Positions 1-7,229 of a DNA stretch of 13,417 nucleotides are shown here, in pieces. A program made the translations under genes and the position numbers. Origin of the DNA: an uncultured Oscillospiraceae bacterium (GTDB taxonomy: Bacteria; Bacillota; Clostridia; Oscillospirales; Acutalibacteraceae); assembly GCA_902495835.1 (NCBI GenBank), contig CABUYS010000030.1, positions 1-13,417 on the forward strand, in the 5' to 3' direction. The notes below the pieces were generated by a model that was given only the letters and a program-made list of their open reading frames with translations, searched no databases and was not told the DNA's origin. Position 1 is the stretch's first letter. Each line of letters begins with the position of its first letter.

Positions 1-86
1 ATACATATCATATTTATAATAACATTGTTTGGATGTAAAGTCAATATTAAAGAAAAATTTCTAAAAAATTATAAATATATCAAAAA
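1..86 (-). repeat. Promoter-bearing direct repeat, copy 1
   Basis: The first 86 bases match 1761-1846 at 81 of 86 positions. The first 54 are identical, and the five mismatches are at 55-57, 61 and 64. The repeat may continue left of the window. It contains a minus-strand promoter (separate entry). It lies downstream of the 506-residue gene and would drive a gene beyond the left edge, which suggests a tandem set of cassettes. Confidence 0.9.
16..44 (-). promoter_or_regulatory. Sigma-A-type promoter in repeat copy 1, pointing out of the window
   Basis: On the minus strand, TTGACT (39-44), a 17-base spacer and TATTAT (16-21) make a near-consensus housekeeping promoter. Transcription would start near base 9 and run off the left edge, so the gene it serves is not visible. 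The identical element in copy 2 sits correctly before a real gene, which supports this one. Confidence 0.6.
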
Positions 87-145
87 ATAAAATGGGAGTT
101 TTATCCACTAAGAACAAAATTAATGTTTTTAAATTAAGTCAATTT

Positions 146-189
146 AGAATAAAATAAAACCTCAGAAATAATAATTCCCAAGGTTTTAT
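146..189 (-). terminator. Intrinsic terminator after the 506-residue gene
   Basis: A perfect 9-bp inverted repeat pairs 154-162 with 181-189. It begins about 10 bases after the stop codon at 199-201. Read on the minus strand, the hairpin is followed by a T-rich stretch (TTTTATT). Inner pairing (GGAA with TTCT) can extend the stem. Most pairs are A-T with three G-C, so strength is moderate. Confidence 0.6.
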
Positions 190-198
190 AATTAGTTT

Positions 199-1719
199 TT
201 AGCACATTTCATCTTCCGTTTTATTTTTTGAAATCTGTGATTGGCAGGTTTCTATTAATTTATCTATCTCTCCGCCTTCTTGGGAATAATGTAGAAAAAT
301 TCCTTTAGATTTTTCTTTCAATTCATATAAATATTTTATTGCTTTTTCAGGTTTCTTTTCATTTAAACACATTATAGCCTTGTGATCTAGCAAGAATAAA
401 TTAAAGAGTTTTTTTAGATAATCTTTGCTTTCGGGCGTAATTTCTTCAAATGTATCAATTTTTTTAATTAAACTATTTAAAACGTTAATACGATGAATGA
501 AAGTTCCTTTATCATATGAAGACTGTGGGGCAAAGAGAGGAGCAATGCGGCTTAGATTATGGCATCCCGTTAGTAAATTTTTTCTTGTATTTGCTTTTGC
601 AAAATATTTTAGCGCAAGCAAAAAATACCGAGAGTCTTTGTCTAACATGTCAAAATTAATTATACCGCATTGTTTGTTAAATATACTGTATCTTTCGTAA
701 TCGTACCATAAAGGTTCAAAATCTTCATTTTCAACAAAATTGTTATACATATCCTGCAAAAGCAGTTCTTTTTCTTTGGGATCATCAGATAATCTTGCCT
801 CATGATAACGTAAAAATCTATTAAAAATATCATTTAAACTGAGTATATCTGTAACTGAAAATCCAGTGAGATTAGGATCGTTTATTTTTTTCAGTATACG
901 ATCTAGTATGCTTATATTTTCTGACAACTGATTTGGGGAAAAATTATTTACTACCTTAAGAAGTTCGCTGCTTGAAACAGTTCGTGACAAAGCAATATTG
1001 TTAACTAGTGCACTCATTTTTTCGTAAAAATACTCTCCATCTGAGTCCAACTTTTTGAGATTTAATTTTTCGTCTTTTGTAAAATAGTCGACGAACTTAT
1101 CAGGTATTTTGGTTTGTAAACTATCATCTGAAAGTGATCTAACCCATCCATCGAATTTCATTCTATAACTTATGCCTGCGGAAACTTGAGGTGGTTTTCG
1201 TAGCAACGATTCTATTATCATCTGTTTCTTTAATGAGTATATTTTACTACGATAGGGTAGAACTTTTTTGGATTCGTCTTCTATTTTTTGTAGAAAATGA
1301 ACAGTCCACCTAGGCTCATCGGTTTTTATACGCCACTGTATATCATGATCTGATATAGCTAGATAGATAAGCTTTTTTGAATACTCTATAACTCTCGGAT
1401 CAGCTTTAGGATTAGCGGACAATAAGTTTATTTTTTGAATAATAAATTTCAATTCAGCTGTACGTATATCTAGTGTCAATTTATCCATAGAATCATTTGC
1501 AAATAGTGAAGAAGTAAAATTGCATGGTTCGTTTTGTGGAAAATCTTTATAATAAAACCAACTGGTTAGTAAATCTAAAAAAGAATTTTTATCTAGTGAA
1601 ATTAAATCTTCAAGCGATTTTACTCTTACGTTTATGTTTTCAGAAAAAATTGTAAAAAAACTATAGAAACTTTCAAAACAAACCGGTTTAGCATCTTGAC
1701 AAGGTTGTGAATATGACAT
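199..1719 (-). CDS. Orphan 506-residue helical protein
   Basis: I do not recognise a family. The protein has 506 residues, with no signal peptide or clear membrane segment, so it is probably soluble. The sequence suggests mostly alpha helix. The last 90 residues contain a TPR-like pair of helices (around HKAIMCLNEKKPEKAIKYL), which hints at a helical-repeat scaffold; this is inference. The N-terminus is rich in Cys, Phe and Ser. The ATG start is secure: AGGAGG at 1727-1732 lies 7 bases upstream, and a sigma-A-type promoter lies at 1776-1804. A terminator follows the stop, so the gene is its own transcription unit. The promoter region is duplicated on the far side of the gene. An effector or adhesion partner is possible, but nothing in the sequence shows it. 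Confidence 0.8.
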   Translation of the reverse strand: MSYSQPCQDAKPVCFESFYSFFTIFSENINVRVKSLEDLISLDKNSFLDLLTSWFYYKDFPQNEPCNFTSSLFANDSMDKLTLDIRTAELKFIIQKINLLSANPKADPRVIEYSKKLIYLAISDHDIQWRIKTDEPRWTVHFLQKIEDESKKVLPYRSKIYSLKKQMIIESLLRKPPQVSAGISYRMKFDGWVRSLSDDSLQTKIPDKFVDYFTKDEKLNLKKLDSDGEYFYEKMSALVNNIALSRTVSSSELLKVVNNFSPNQLSENISILDRILKKINDPNLTGFSVTDILSLNDIFNRFLRYHEARLSDDPKEKELLLQDMYNNFVENEDFEPLWYDYERYSIFNKQCGIINFDMLDKDSRYFLLALKYFAKANTRKNLLTGCHNLSRIAPLFAPQSSYDKGTFIHRINVLNSLIKKIDTFEEITPESKDYLKKLFNLFLLDHKAIMCLNEKKPEKAIKYLYELKEKSKGIFLHYSQEGGEIDKLIETCQSQISKNKTEDEMC

Positions 1720-1760
1720 AATAAATCCTCCTAAATTTTATAAATAGATTAATAGTATCA

Positions 1761-1846
1761 ATACATATCATATTTATAATAACATTGTTTGGATGTAAAG
1801 TCAATATTAAAGAAGGGTTTATACAAAATTATAAATATATCAAAAA
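1761..1846 (-). repeat. Promoter-bearing direct repeat, copy 2
   Basis: Second copy of the 86-bp repeat at bases 1-86, offset by exactly 1760 bases. It fills most of the gap between the stop of the 531-residue gene (1868) and the start of the 506-residue gene (1719). 54 consecutive identical bases in AT-rich intergenic DNA imply either recent duplication or selection on the whole promoter region. Confidence 0.9.
1776..1804 (-). promoter_or_regulatory. Sigma-A-type promoter of the 506-residue gene
   Basis: On the minus strand, TTGACT (1799-1804) and TATTAT (1776-1781) are separated by 17 bases. The predicted start of transcription near 1769 leaves a leader of about 50 bases carrying AGGAGG at 1727-1732. 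The near-consensus elements suggest strong vegetative expression. Confidence 0.75.
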
Positions 1847-1867
1847 TCAGATGATGGATTTTGTTAA

Positions 1868-3463
1868 TTAAGCACCGGAAGTACTTGAAGCTACTTGTGC
1901 TATTTGTATGACTATGGCTGTTACGGCCAGTCCTGCTACTATGGGTGCAAGGTATGGACAGCCGATAGAAAGCATCACTCCCGTAAAGCATCCTATAGCA
2001 GAAAATTTCGTAAACATATTTACACCTTTGCTGTTTAATATACCTTTTAACCATCCTTCTTCTTTTTTATCTCCATTTCCCTCAAGGCTGTTTAATAACG
2101 ATTTTATTTTTACTAAAAATTCATTTGTTTTAACTAAAAATCCTAATATTTCAATGTATATGTTTCTTATTACAAATAATCCAAAGAGAGCGCCATATGT
2201 GGACCCGTGTTCAGTTCCAAGGGTTTCAATTTTTCGTTTTAATTTTTCTATGGATTCTTCTGCGTTTCCGAATTGTCCGAGGCTTTTTGTTTTTTCTCTG
2301 AAATTGTCAATTGTTGTTGAGCTTACAAATTCTTCTACATCAAGTGTTTCTTTTGTTTCTTGCTCCATGTAACTGTCAACTTCATTTTCTATTTCTCCAA
2401 TGTTTATTTTATTTTCATTATTCGATTTTAAAGATTTATTAATTTGTTCTATTTTTCTTAAGTTTTTTTCTATAATTTTTAAAGCACTTTTGTCTCCATT
2501 ATTATAATTTCCTTCTATTACCGCTTCATTGAAAATTCCCCAACGCTTGCCCAGAGTTGACATTCTTTTCTTTGCGTCCGGAAGTGATATGCCAACATCG
2601 TTATTTTTGTCTGCAAGTATGTTTTTTTCGAGGTTTCTGAACTTTTTAAGATAATTGAATGTAGATTCGTTTATTTCTGAAATTTTAAGGGCTGTTATCG
2701 CTTTCATGAAATCTTCAGAAAATTTTTTTATTTTTTCTTCGTAATCTTGCTCGTCTTGTTTTGTTACTTCTGAAGAAGTACGTTTAGCTATTTCGGCAAG
2801 ATTTTTATTTTTTTCGGATAATTTTCCTACCTCGCTTAAAATTTTATCTTTTAATTTTTGACAGTCTTTTTCAATATCAGAAAAATTTTTAATAGATTTT
2901 TCTTTCTCCAATTTTACTGACATATAGTATTTATTAACAATTAAAGTTTCATTTTTTATAGGGTTCTTAGCGGAAGAATGAGAGAATTTTTTAATTTTTT
3001 TATTTGTTTCGCGAACTTGTTCGAAAAAATTGTTGACTTCTTCGGATATTTCTTTTGCGTCTCTAGAACATTCAAATTTAACCTTATCTTTTAAAAAACT
3101 ACTGCTCTTACAAATTTTTTTAAGTTCTGCAAGCCCTGTACCTTTTATGTTTTCGTATTTATATATTTCTTTTATGTCACACAGTTTTTGTGCTGTTTTT
3201 TGTATGCCATCTAAAGATGTCATGTCTTTGTTGTTAAATTTAAAAATATTATTTTTCAATTTTTTCGCCAACTGAGAAACGGAGCTGTGTCCGTAAGCTA
3301 CTTTTTTAATGGAATCATAATCTTTTAAACTTCTTTTAGCAAGCCTATTGTTTGGATTTTTCGAATTTCTTAAATTTTCAGCACAATCCAATACTTTAAT
3401 AAGTGTGCCAATATCTTTTTGAATGTTTTTGCAGTGATTTATAACCGATCCAATTGAAAACAT
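1868..3463 (-). CDS. Orphan 531-residue coiled-coil protein with hydrophobic C-terminus
   Basis: No family recognised. Roughly the first 420 residues are Lys/Glu/Asn-rich and look like long helices and coiled coils. Two hydrophobic stretches follow near the C-terminus: one around YGALFGLFVIRNIYIEILGF, and a final one of about 40 residues rich in Ala, Ile, Val and Gly that ends a few residues before the stop. There is no signal peptide. The layout recalls membrane-inserting effectors or translocators, but that is an analogy only. The start is taken as ATG at 3461-3463, about 10 bases after AGAGGT (3474-3479). The in-frame GTG at 3473-3475 overlaps that Shine-Dalgarno site and is unlikely. The gene has its own promoter at 3500-3528. 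A weak hairpin (1843-1862) lies just after the stop. Confidence 0.8.
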   Translation of the reverse strand: MFSIGSVINHCKNIQKDIGTLIKVLDCAENLRNSKNPNNRLAKRSLKDYDSIKKVAYGHSSVSQLAKKLKNNIFKFNNKDMTSLDGIQKTAQKLCDIKEIYKYENIKGTGLAELKKICKSSSFLKDKVKFECSRDAKEISEEVNNFFEQVRETNKKIKKFSHSSAKNPIKNETLIVNKYYMSVKLEKEKSIKNFSDIEKDCQKLKDKILSEVGKLSEKNKNLAEIAKRTSSEVTKQDEQDYEEKIKKFSEDFMKAITALKISEINESTFNYLKKFRNLEKNILADKNNDVGISLPDAKKRMSTLGKRWGIFNEAVIEGNYNNGDKSALKIIEKNLRKIEQINKSLKSNNENKINIGEIENEVDSYMEQETKETLDVEEFVSSTTIDNFREKTKSLGQFGNAEESIEKLKRKIETLGTEHGSTYGALFGLFVIRNIYIEILGFLVKTNEFLVKIKSLLNSLEGNGDKKEEGWLKGILNSKGVNMFTKFSAIGCFTGVMLSIGCPYLAPIVAGLAVTAIVIQIAQVASSTSGA

Positions 3464-3499
3464 ACATTTACTCACCTCTGTAAAATAGATTTTACAGAT

Positions 3500-3528
3500 A
3501 GTATACTCTTTTATTTGTAAAAATTCAA
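3500..3528 (-). promoter_or_regulatory. Sigma-A-type promoter of the 531-residue gene
   Basis: On the minus strand, TTGAAT (3523-3528), a 17-base spacer and TATACT (3500-3505). Transcription would begin near 3493, giving a short leader with AGAGGT at 3474-3479. It is unrelated in sequence to the repeated promoter at 1776-1804. Confidence 0.65.
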
Positions 3529-3583
3529 CATAAAATAGAAATATTTAGAATAAAAACAATAATTTATGCTTTATAATTGCGGT

Positions 3584-3615
3584 AAAAAATAATTTTTTGA
3601 AATTTCGAAAAAATT
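3584..3615 (-). terminator. Possible weak terminator after ylbJ
   Basis: Three bases after the ylbJ stop, AATTTTTT and AAAAAATT arms (3591-3598 and 3608-3615) can pair, and six T residues follow on the minus strand (3584-3589). The stem is only A-T pairs, so in AT-rich DNA this may be chance. Its position directly after the stop is the main support. Confidence 0.3.
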
Positions 3616-3617
3616 TA

Positions 3618-4751
3618 CTACTTATTTTTTTTGTAAAATTTAAAATTTACGGTTGCTATGAAGTAAATCGAGAGCATTATCAAAGCGATACTTCCATGAA
3701 TTGTCGAAGAGTGCGAAGCAGTCAGGGGTTTGCTTAAATTTGAAAAAACCTCCGAAGAAAATTCAAAATATTCGCTTGCAATATACGCAGATGCAAGTGA
3801 AATAATCGAGTTTATGAATCTGAAAAAACAAAATTTTTTGAAGTTGAATTTGCAGTTTTTTAAAATTGCAGATATTTGCATATGAGTGCAAACTCCGCCG
3901 TGACCCAAAGCTGCTGCTATTATTAAAAAGCTGTACTTTAAATTTGCGGATTTTATACATCCTGTGGTTATTTCTAAAAAAGATATTGCGGTTGTAAGTA
4001 TTTCTTGCTCGTAGTTTTTAAAATGGGTACTGTATTGAAACAAAGGCATGTGTGAATAAGCGTTTTCAATTATCGAAATAAAAAATGTAAAAATTATTAT
4101 CAGCGTGCACATTTCAATAATCGATGCACACACGGCAGACGTAGAATCTATAATTGTTTGAGCTGTGTTTATGCTTGAGCTGTCATTTTCGATATTTTCT
4201 GTATAAACAGGAAAATTCTTTTTTCTTGCACGCACACCGCAAAATATTCCTATTGCGAAAGCCCCGAATATTTGCGAAACAAGCAATACCAGACCCATAA
4301 GTTTGCTGTGAAGTATAAGCGTGCCTACTAAACTTATTGTAAATCCTGGTCCTGAACCTACGCAAAAACACATCATTCTGTTTAGTTGTTCAGAATTTAT
4401 CTTTTTTTGGTCAAAAAGTGTTTTTGCGCCTCTCGCTCCGACGGGATATCCTCCGATAAGGCTAAGAAGTATAACGGGAGCGGTGCAACCGGGTAAATAA
4501 AAAATAAAATTTGTTATCTTGGAAATTATTTTTCCCGGATTTGAAAATATTTTTGACTGCACCGTAAAAACTGCCATAAACATAAAAGGAAAAAGCGAAG
4601 GAACTAAAATATTAACACAATAATTTATTCCCGTTTTGATACTTTTTGATGATGCTTCCGGGGATGAGAGTAAGTATACGCAAACCAATACCACAATTAA
4701 ACAGATAAAATATTTTTTAATTCGATATAAAAAGTCTTTTGAAACCATCAT
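3618..4751 (-). CDS. ylbJ: Sporulation integral membrane protein YlbJ
   Basis: 377-residue multi-pass membrane protein of the YlbJ family (nucleoside-recognition/Gate type). It has an N-terminal membrane segment near residues 13-30, more at about 45-63 and 80-100, and others to the C-terminus. Family signatures are the GGYPVGARGAK loop near residue 100 and CFCVGSGPGF near residue 130. In Bacillus subtilis ylbJ is a SigE (mother-cell) gene needed for heat-resistant spores; its substrate is unknown. It is slightly shorter than the Bacillus protein. GGAGGT at 4758-4763 serves either of the adjacent ATG codons at 4749-4751 and 4746-4748. The gene is divergent from yqfC across about 100 bases, placing three sporulation genes together. 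I found no convincing SigE promoter in the gap. Confidence 0.9.
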   Translation of the reverse strand: MMVSKDFLYRIKKYFICLIVVLVCVYLLSSPEASSKSIKTGINYCVNILVPSLFPFMFMAVFTVQSKIFSNPGKIISKITNFIFYLPGCTAPVILLSLIGGYPVGARGAKTLFDQKKINSEQLNRMMCFCVGSGPGFTISLVGTLILHSKLMGLVLLVSQIFGAFAIGIFCGVRARKKNFPVYTENIENDSSSINTAQTIIDSTSAVCASIIEMCTLIIIFTFFISIIENAYSHMPLFQYSTHFKNYEQEILTTAISFLEITTGCIKSANLKYSFLIIAAALGHGGVCTHMQISAILKNCKFNFKKFCFFRFINSIISLASAYIASEYFEFSSEVFSNLSKPLTASHSSTIHGSIALIMLSIYFIATVNFKFYKKNK

Positions 4752-4866
4752 TTTTTTACCTCCGATAATGTATATGCGGATAAGGGTGATTTTTATTTAA
4801 CTTTAAGCATATTATTTAAAGTATGTTATAAAGCCGCATAATCTTTAAAAGAAGGTGATGTATAAT

Positions 4867-5154
4867 TTGCCTTTTATAAAAAGGAAAAACAGTAAGTGTT
4901 CGAATTCCGGAAACATAATGAAAAAGACGCCTGTTTCCAACATGTTCAATTCGGTTTATCTTGAAATGAAAGGAAACAGGGAAGCAGTAGTGGAAGGGTG
5001 CAAAAGCATAGAAAAATATGATGAAAACATGATAAAAATAAAAGTCAAAAAAATGTCTTTAATATTTTTTGGCAGGAATCTTGAAATCAAATGTATGAAT
5101 CATGATTCTCTTGTTATAGAAGGTTTTATTACATCGGTCGAATTTAGCACATAA
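4867..5154 (+). CDS. yqfC: Sporulation protein YqfC
   Basis: Small protein of the YqfC/YabP-like sporulation family. The conserved beta-rich part runs from SVYLEMKGNREAVVEG to the C-terminal EGFITSVEF. In Bacillus it is a SigE-controlled gene needed for efficient sporulation. The start is a judgement: GTG at 4855 and ATG at 4858 lie on top of or too close to the GAAGGTG site (4851-4857). TTG at 4867 is in frame, 9 bases after it, and gives 95 residues, close to the Bacillus length. ATG at 4918 is an alternative, with a poor ribosome site, giving 78 residues. It is followed after 40 bases by yqfD, its usual partner, presumably in one operon. Confidence 0.85.
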   Translation: MPFIKRKNSKCSNSGNIMKKTPVSNMFNSVYLEMKGNREAVVEGCKSIEKYDENMIKIKVKKMSLIFFGRNLEIKCMNHDSLVIEGFITSVEFST

Positions 5155-5194
5155 ATAGGGAACATATAATTTAATTGCTGTGAGTTGATAATAT

Positions 5195-6370
5195 GTGTTG
5201 TTGAAATTTTTGAGATGGATTTTCGGATATATTTCATTTGAAGTTCAAGGAGAATGCCTGGAAAAGCTTATTAATTTTTCTATTAAAAACGATATAAGAT
5301 TATGGGATTTAAAAAAATCAAATAAGAGTTTATCGGGAAAAATTTCAGCTTTTGAATATAATAATTTTGCGGAAATTTCAAAAAAGTATAATTTGGAAAT
5401 AGAAATTATTAAGAAAACAGGTTTTCCGTTTGTTAAGCATAAATACAGAAAAAGATGGGGAATACTCGTCGGGACGGGAATTTTCTTTACAATATTGTGG
5501 ATTAGTTCCATGTATGTGTGGAGTGTAAATATTTTCGGAAACAATGAAATTTCATCGCATGACGTCATGGAAGCAGCAGCCGCGTGCGGAGTCGCTCCCG
5601 GAAGTCTAAAAAGGAACATTGACTCGGCTACCGCTGAACAGATGATTATGTCAAAACTTCAAAATATATCCTGGATGTCGGTAAATATAGAGGGAAGTTG
5701 TGTAAATATTGTAGTAAAAGAAAAAATTGCATTTTCAAAAACCGTGGAAGAATCAGAACCGTGTAATATAGTTGCCTCTAAAGACGGTCAAATAGACAGG
5801 CTTGAAACTTATAAAGGCATTCCTGTGGTGTCATCAGGAGATGTTGTAACAAAGGGTCAGCTTCTAGTCAGCGGAGTCGTGGAAACTCCTGATTTCAAAA
5901 GCAGTTTAATTCATGCCGATTGTAAAGTTTTTGCAAAAACAAAGCGTAGCATAACAAAAAGAAAAAGTCTTAATATCGTTCAAGCAAAAGATACGGGAAA
6001 AATTGTAAAAAAACACAAGATAAAAATTTTTAATTGGGAAATTCCGATAAGTTTTCGCAAAGATGTAGATGACACTTACAGATACGAAAATATTACAAAT
6101 AATTTGAATTTTTTTGGGATAAAATTACCTATAGTTATTTGCTCGGAAATTTGGCATGAACAAGAATGTTGTGAAACAGTAATAACTCCTGAAGAAGCAA
6201 AAAAAGATATTTTAGAAGAAATATCTCAAAATGAACTGAAAGAATCAGATGATATTCAAATATTGGAAAAATCAGAAGACGAAAAAGAAGAAAATGGCGA
6301 ATATATATATAATTTGAATTTTTCTTGTATAGAAAATATAGGTAAAAGTGAAAAAATAGAATTGGAATAA
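5195..6370 (+). CDS. yqfD: Sporulation protein YqfD
   Basis: 391 residues, close to the roughly 400 of Bacillus YqfD. It has a cytoplasmic N-terminal part starting with FLRWIFGY, one membrane segment at about 89-109, then a long extracytoplasmic part, which in family members lies in the mother-cell membrane facing the forespore. The family-typical pattern of NxxISWMSVNIEG near residues 155-168 and VVSSGDVVTKGQLLVSG near 212-228 is visible. It is SigE-dependent and required for sporulation in Bacillus; the molecular role is unsettled. The frame opens with GTG-TTG-TTG and has only a weak GTGAG ribosome site (5180-5184), so the exact start is uncertain and translation may be coupled to yqfC. There is no clear terminator after it. 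Confidence 0.9.
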   Translation: MLLKFLRWIFGYISFEVQGECLEKLINFSIKNDIRLWDLKKSNKSLSGKISAFEYNNFAEISKKYNLEIEIIKKTGFPFVKHKYRKRWGILVGTGIFFTILWISSMYVWSVNIFGNNEISSHDVMEAAAACGVAPGSLKRNIDSATAEQMIMSKLQNISWMSVNIEGSCVNIVVKEKIAFSKTVEESEPCNIVASKDGQIDRLETYKGIPVVSSGDVVTKGQLLVSGVVETPDFKSSLIHADCKVFAKTKRSITKRKSLNIVQAKDTGKIVKKHKIKIFNWEIPISFRKDVDDTYRYENITNNLNFFGIKLPIVICSEIWHEQECCETVITPEEAKKDILEEISQNELKESDDIQILEKSEDEKEENGEYIYNLNFSCIENIGKSEKIELE

Positions 6371-6435
6371 TTAAAATTGGTAATATTATCCTAATTTTGT
6401 GGAAATCATATCCTTTGTTTTTATTCATAAAACAT

Positions 6436-6464
6436 TTGACATAACATTAAAAATCCCTTATAAT
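6436..6464 (+). promoter_or_regulatory. Perfect consensus sigma-A promoter upstream of ybeY
   Basis: TTGACA (6436-6441), exactly 17 bases, then TATAAT (6459-6464). Both hexamers match consensus at every position. The predicted start is near 6471, leaving a leader of about 240 bases before ybeY. This separates the housekeeping genes from the sporulation pair upstream. A perfect promoter is unusual for a modestly expressed operon and suggests either an abundant RNA or downstream control. Confidence 0.85.
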
Positions 6465-6470
6465 TAATAT

Positions 6471-6688
6471 TTGTAAAATAATTTGGAAATGTTTAAACTA
6501 AAGTTAAATGCTTTGATGTTTTTATACAAAATAATGTTTGTAGATTTATGTAAATGATTTGTTTTTTCGGTAGTCATGCCGTCTGAAACAAGTGTTTAGT
6601 TTGTTCCAGTTATTTAACAAAATTTCGTTTAATAATGTCGAAATGAATTATAAACAAAAAATAATGGTTTTTTAACGGCTTTTAGTTT
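6471..6688 (+). ncRNA. Candidate structured leader or small RNA upstream of ybeY
   Basis: The gap 6371-6716 has no gene. From the predicted start near 6471 the transcript could form several hairpins: 6525-6542 (6 bp); 6559-6591 (7 bp, small internal loop, then CGGUA-GUCA-UGCCG); 6622-6644 (6 bp); and 6656-6673 (A6/T6, weak). Bases 6495-6503 can pair with 6679-6688 (9 bp, one bulge) and so enclose all four. The same bases can instead pair with 6595-6602 (8 bp). No known RNA family is recognised, and the AT-rich sequence makes some pairings likely by chance. It may be a long 5' leader of ybeY or a separate small RNA of about 200 nt. Confidence 0.4.
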
Positions 6689-6716
6689 TGTGTTACTTTG
6701 AGGAAGGATGGAATTT

Positions 6717-7223
6717 ATGGTCGTAGATAAGACGAGAGTAATAATAGTTAATAGGCAAAAAGAGGTAAAGATACCTACAGGCATTCGTATGTTGATAAGA
6801 AGATGCTGTAATGCTGTTCTTAAACTTGAAAAATTTCAAGGTTCTGCTGAAGTCAGCGTTACCATGGTTGATAATTCTTACATACAAAGTTTGAACAAAC
6901 AATACAGAAACAAAGATGTTCCTACTGATGTTTTGTCGTTCCCGATGGGAAAAGACGGCGTTTATGAAGTGGATCCTGAAACTAATGCTCAAATTCTCGG
7001 AGATATAGTTATATCTATGGAAAAAGTTATGGAACAGTGCAAAATTTACGGACACACAATGAGAAGAGAAGTTGCATATTTGGTTGCTCACGGTCTTTTG
7101 CATTTGCTTGGATACGACCATGAAAAGGGCGGAATCGAAAAAATGCACATGAGAGAACGCGAAGAAAGAGTACTGGATTTACTTGGATTTTCAAATGCTG
7201 TTTCTTATGTTTTGGACGAATAA
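6717..7223 (+). CDS. ybeY: Endoribonuclease/rRNA maturation factor YbeY
   Basis: Metal-dependent YbeY/UPF0054 protein that acts in 16S rRNA 3'-end processing and ribosome quality control in the cytoplasm. The signature HGLLHLLGYDHE places the three metal-binding histidines at 125, 129 and 135 of the 168-residue form. The preceding conserved block LNKQYRNKDVPTDVLSFP is intact at about residues 59-76. Two ATG codons compete: 6708 directly abuts AGGAAGG (6701-6707), while 6717 has a workable spacing and is preferred. It is the first gene of ybeY-dgkA-era-yqzL-recO, and dgkA follows after 6 bases. A perfect sigma-A promoter and a long leader lie upstream. phoH, the common upstream neighbour, is absent. 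Confidence 0.93.
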   Translation: MVVDKTRVIIVNRQKEVKIPTGIRMLIRRCCNAVLKLEKFQGSAEVSVTMVDNSYIQSLNKQYRNKDVPTDVLSFPMGKDGVYEVDPETNAQILGDIVISMEKVMEQCKIYGHTMRREVAYLVAHGLLHLLGYDHEKGGIEKMHMREREERVLDLLGFSNAVSYVLDE

Positions 7224-7229
7224 GAATAT

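Noticed and set aside
1..1846. The 1760-bp repeat-flanked segment as an insertion sequence or transposon
   Set aside because: The repeats are direct, contain a promoter and lie in intergenic positions. There is no transposase, terminal inverted repeat or target-site duplication.
1843..1862. Hairpin just after the 531-residue gene as a terminator
   Set aside because: It has only a 6-bp stem with one G-C pair and no clean T-run; it also overlaps the end of the repeat, so it is too weak to call.
4769..4776. CATATACA on the minus strand as a SigE -10 for ylbJ
   Set aside because: Transcription would start at or inside the GGAGGT site, and no fitting -35 lies upstream.
4807..4834. GCATATT at 4807-4813 as a SigE -35 box for yqfC
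   Set aside because: At the right distance there is only TATAAAGC with a 13-base spacer, a poor match to the SigE -10.
6373..6398. Hairpin after yqfD as a terminator
   Set aside because: The stem has only two G-C pairs and a bulge, and no T-run follows.
6489..6557. A 22-residue open frame in the ybeY leader (ATG at 6489) that could be a leader peptide
   Set aside because: The ribosome site is unsuitable (GGAA abuts the ATG), it has no attenuation-type codon runs, and its length is expected by chance.
6693..7148. 151-codon minus-strand open frame antisense to ybeY
   Set aside because: It is the shadow of a well-supported gene, has no ribosome site and no recognisable product. Similar antisense frames at 6135-6428, 5245-5619, 1758-2054 and 1908-2372 were dismissed for the same reasons.
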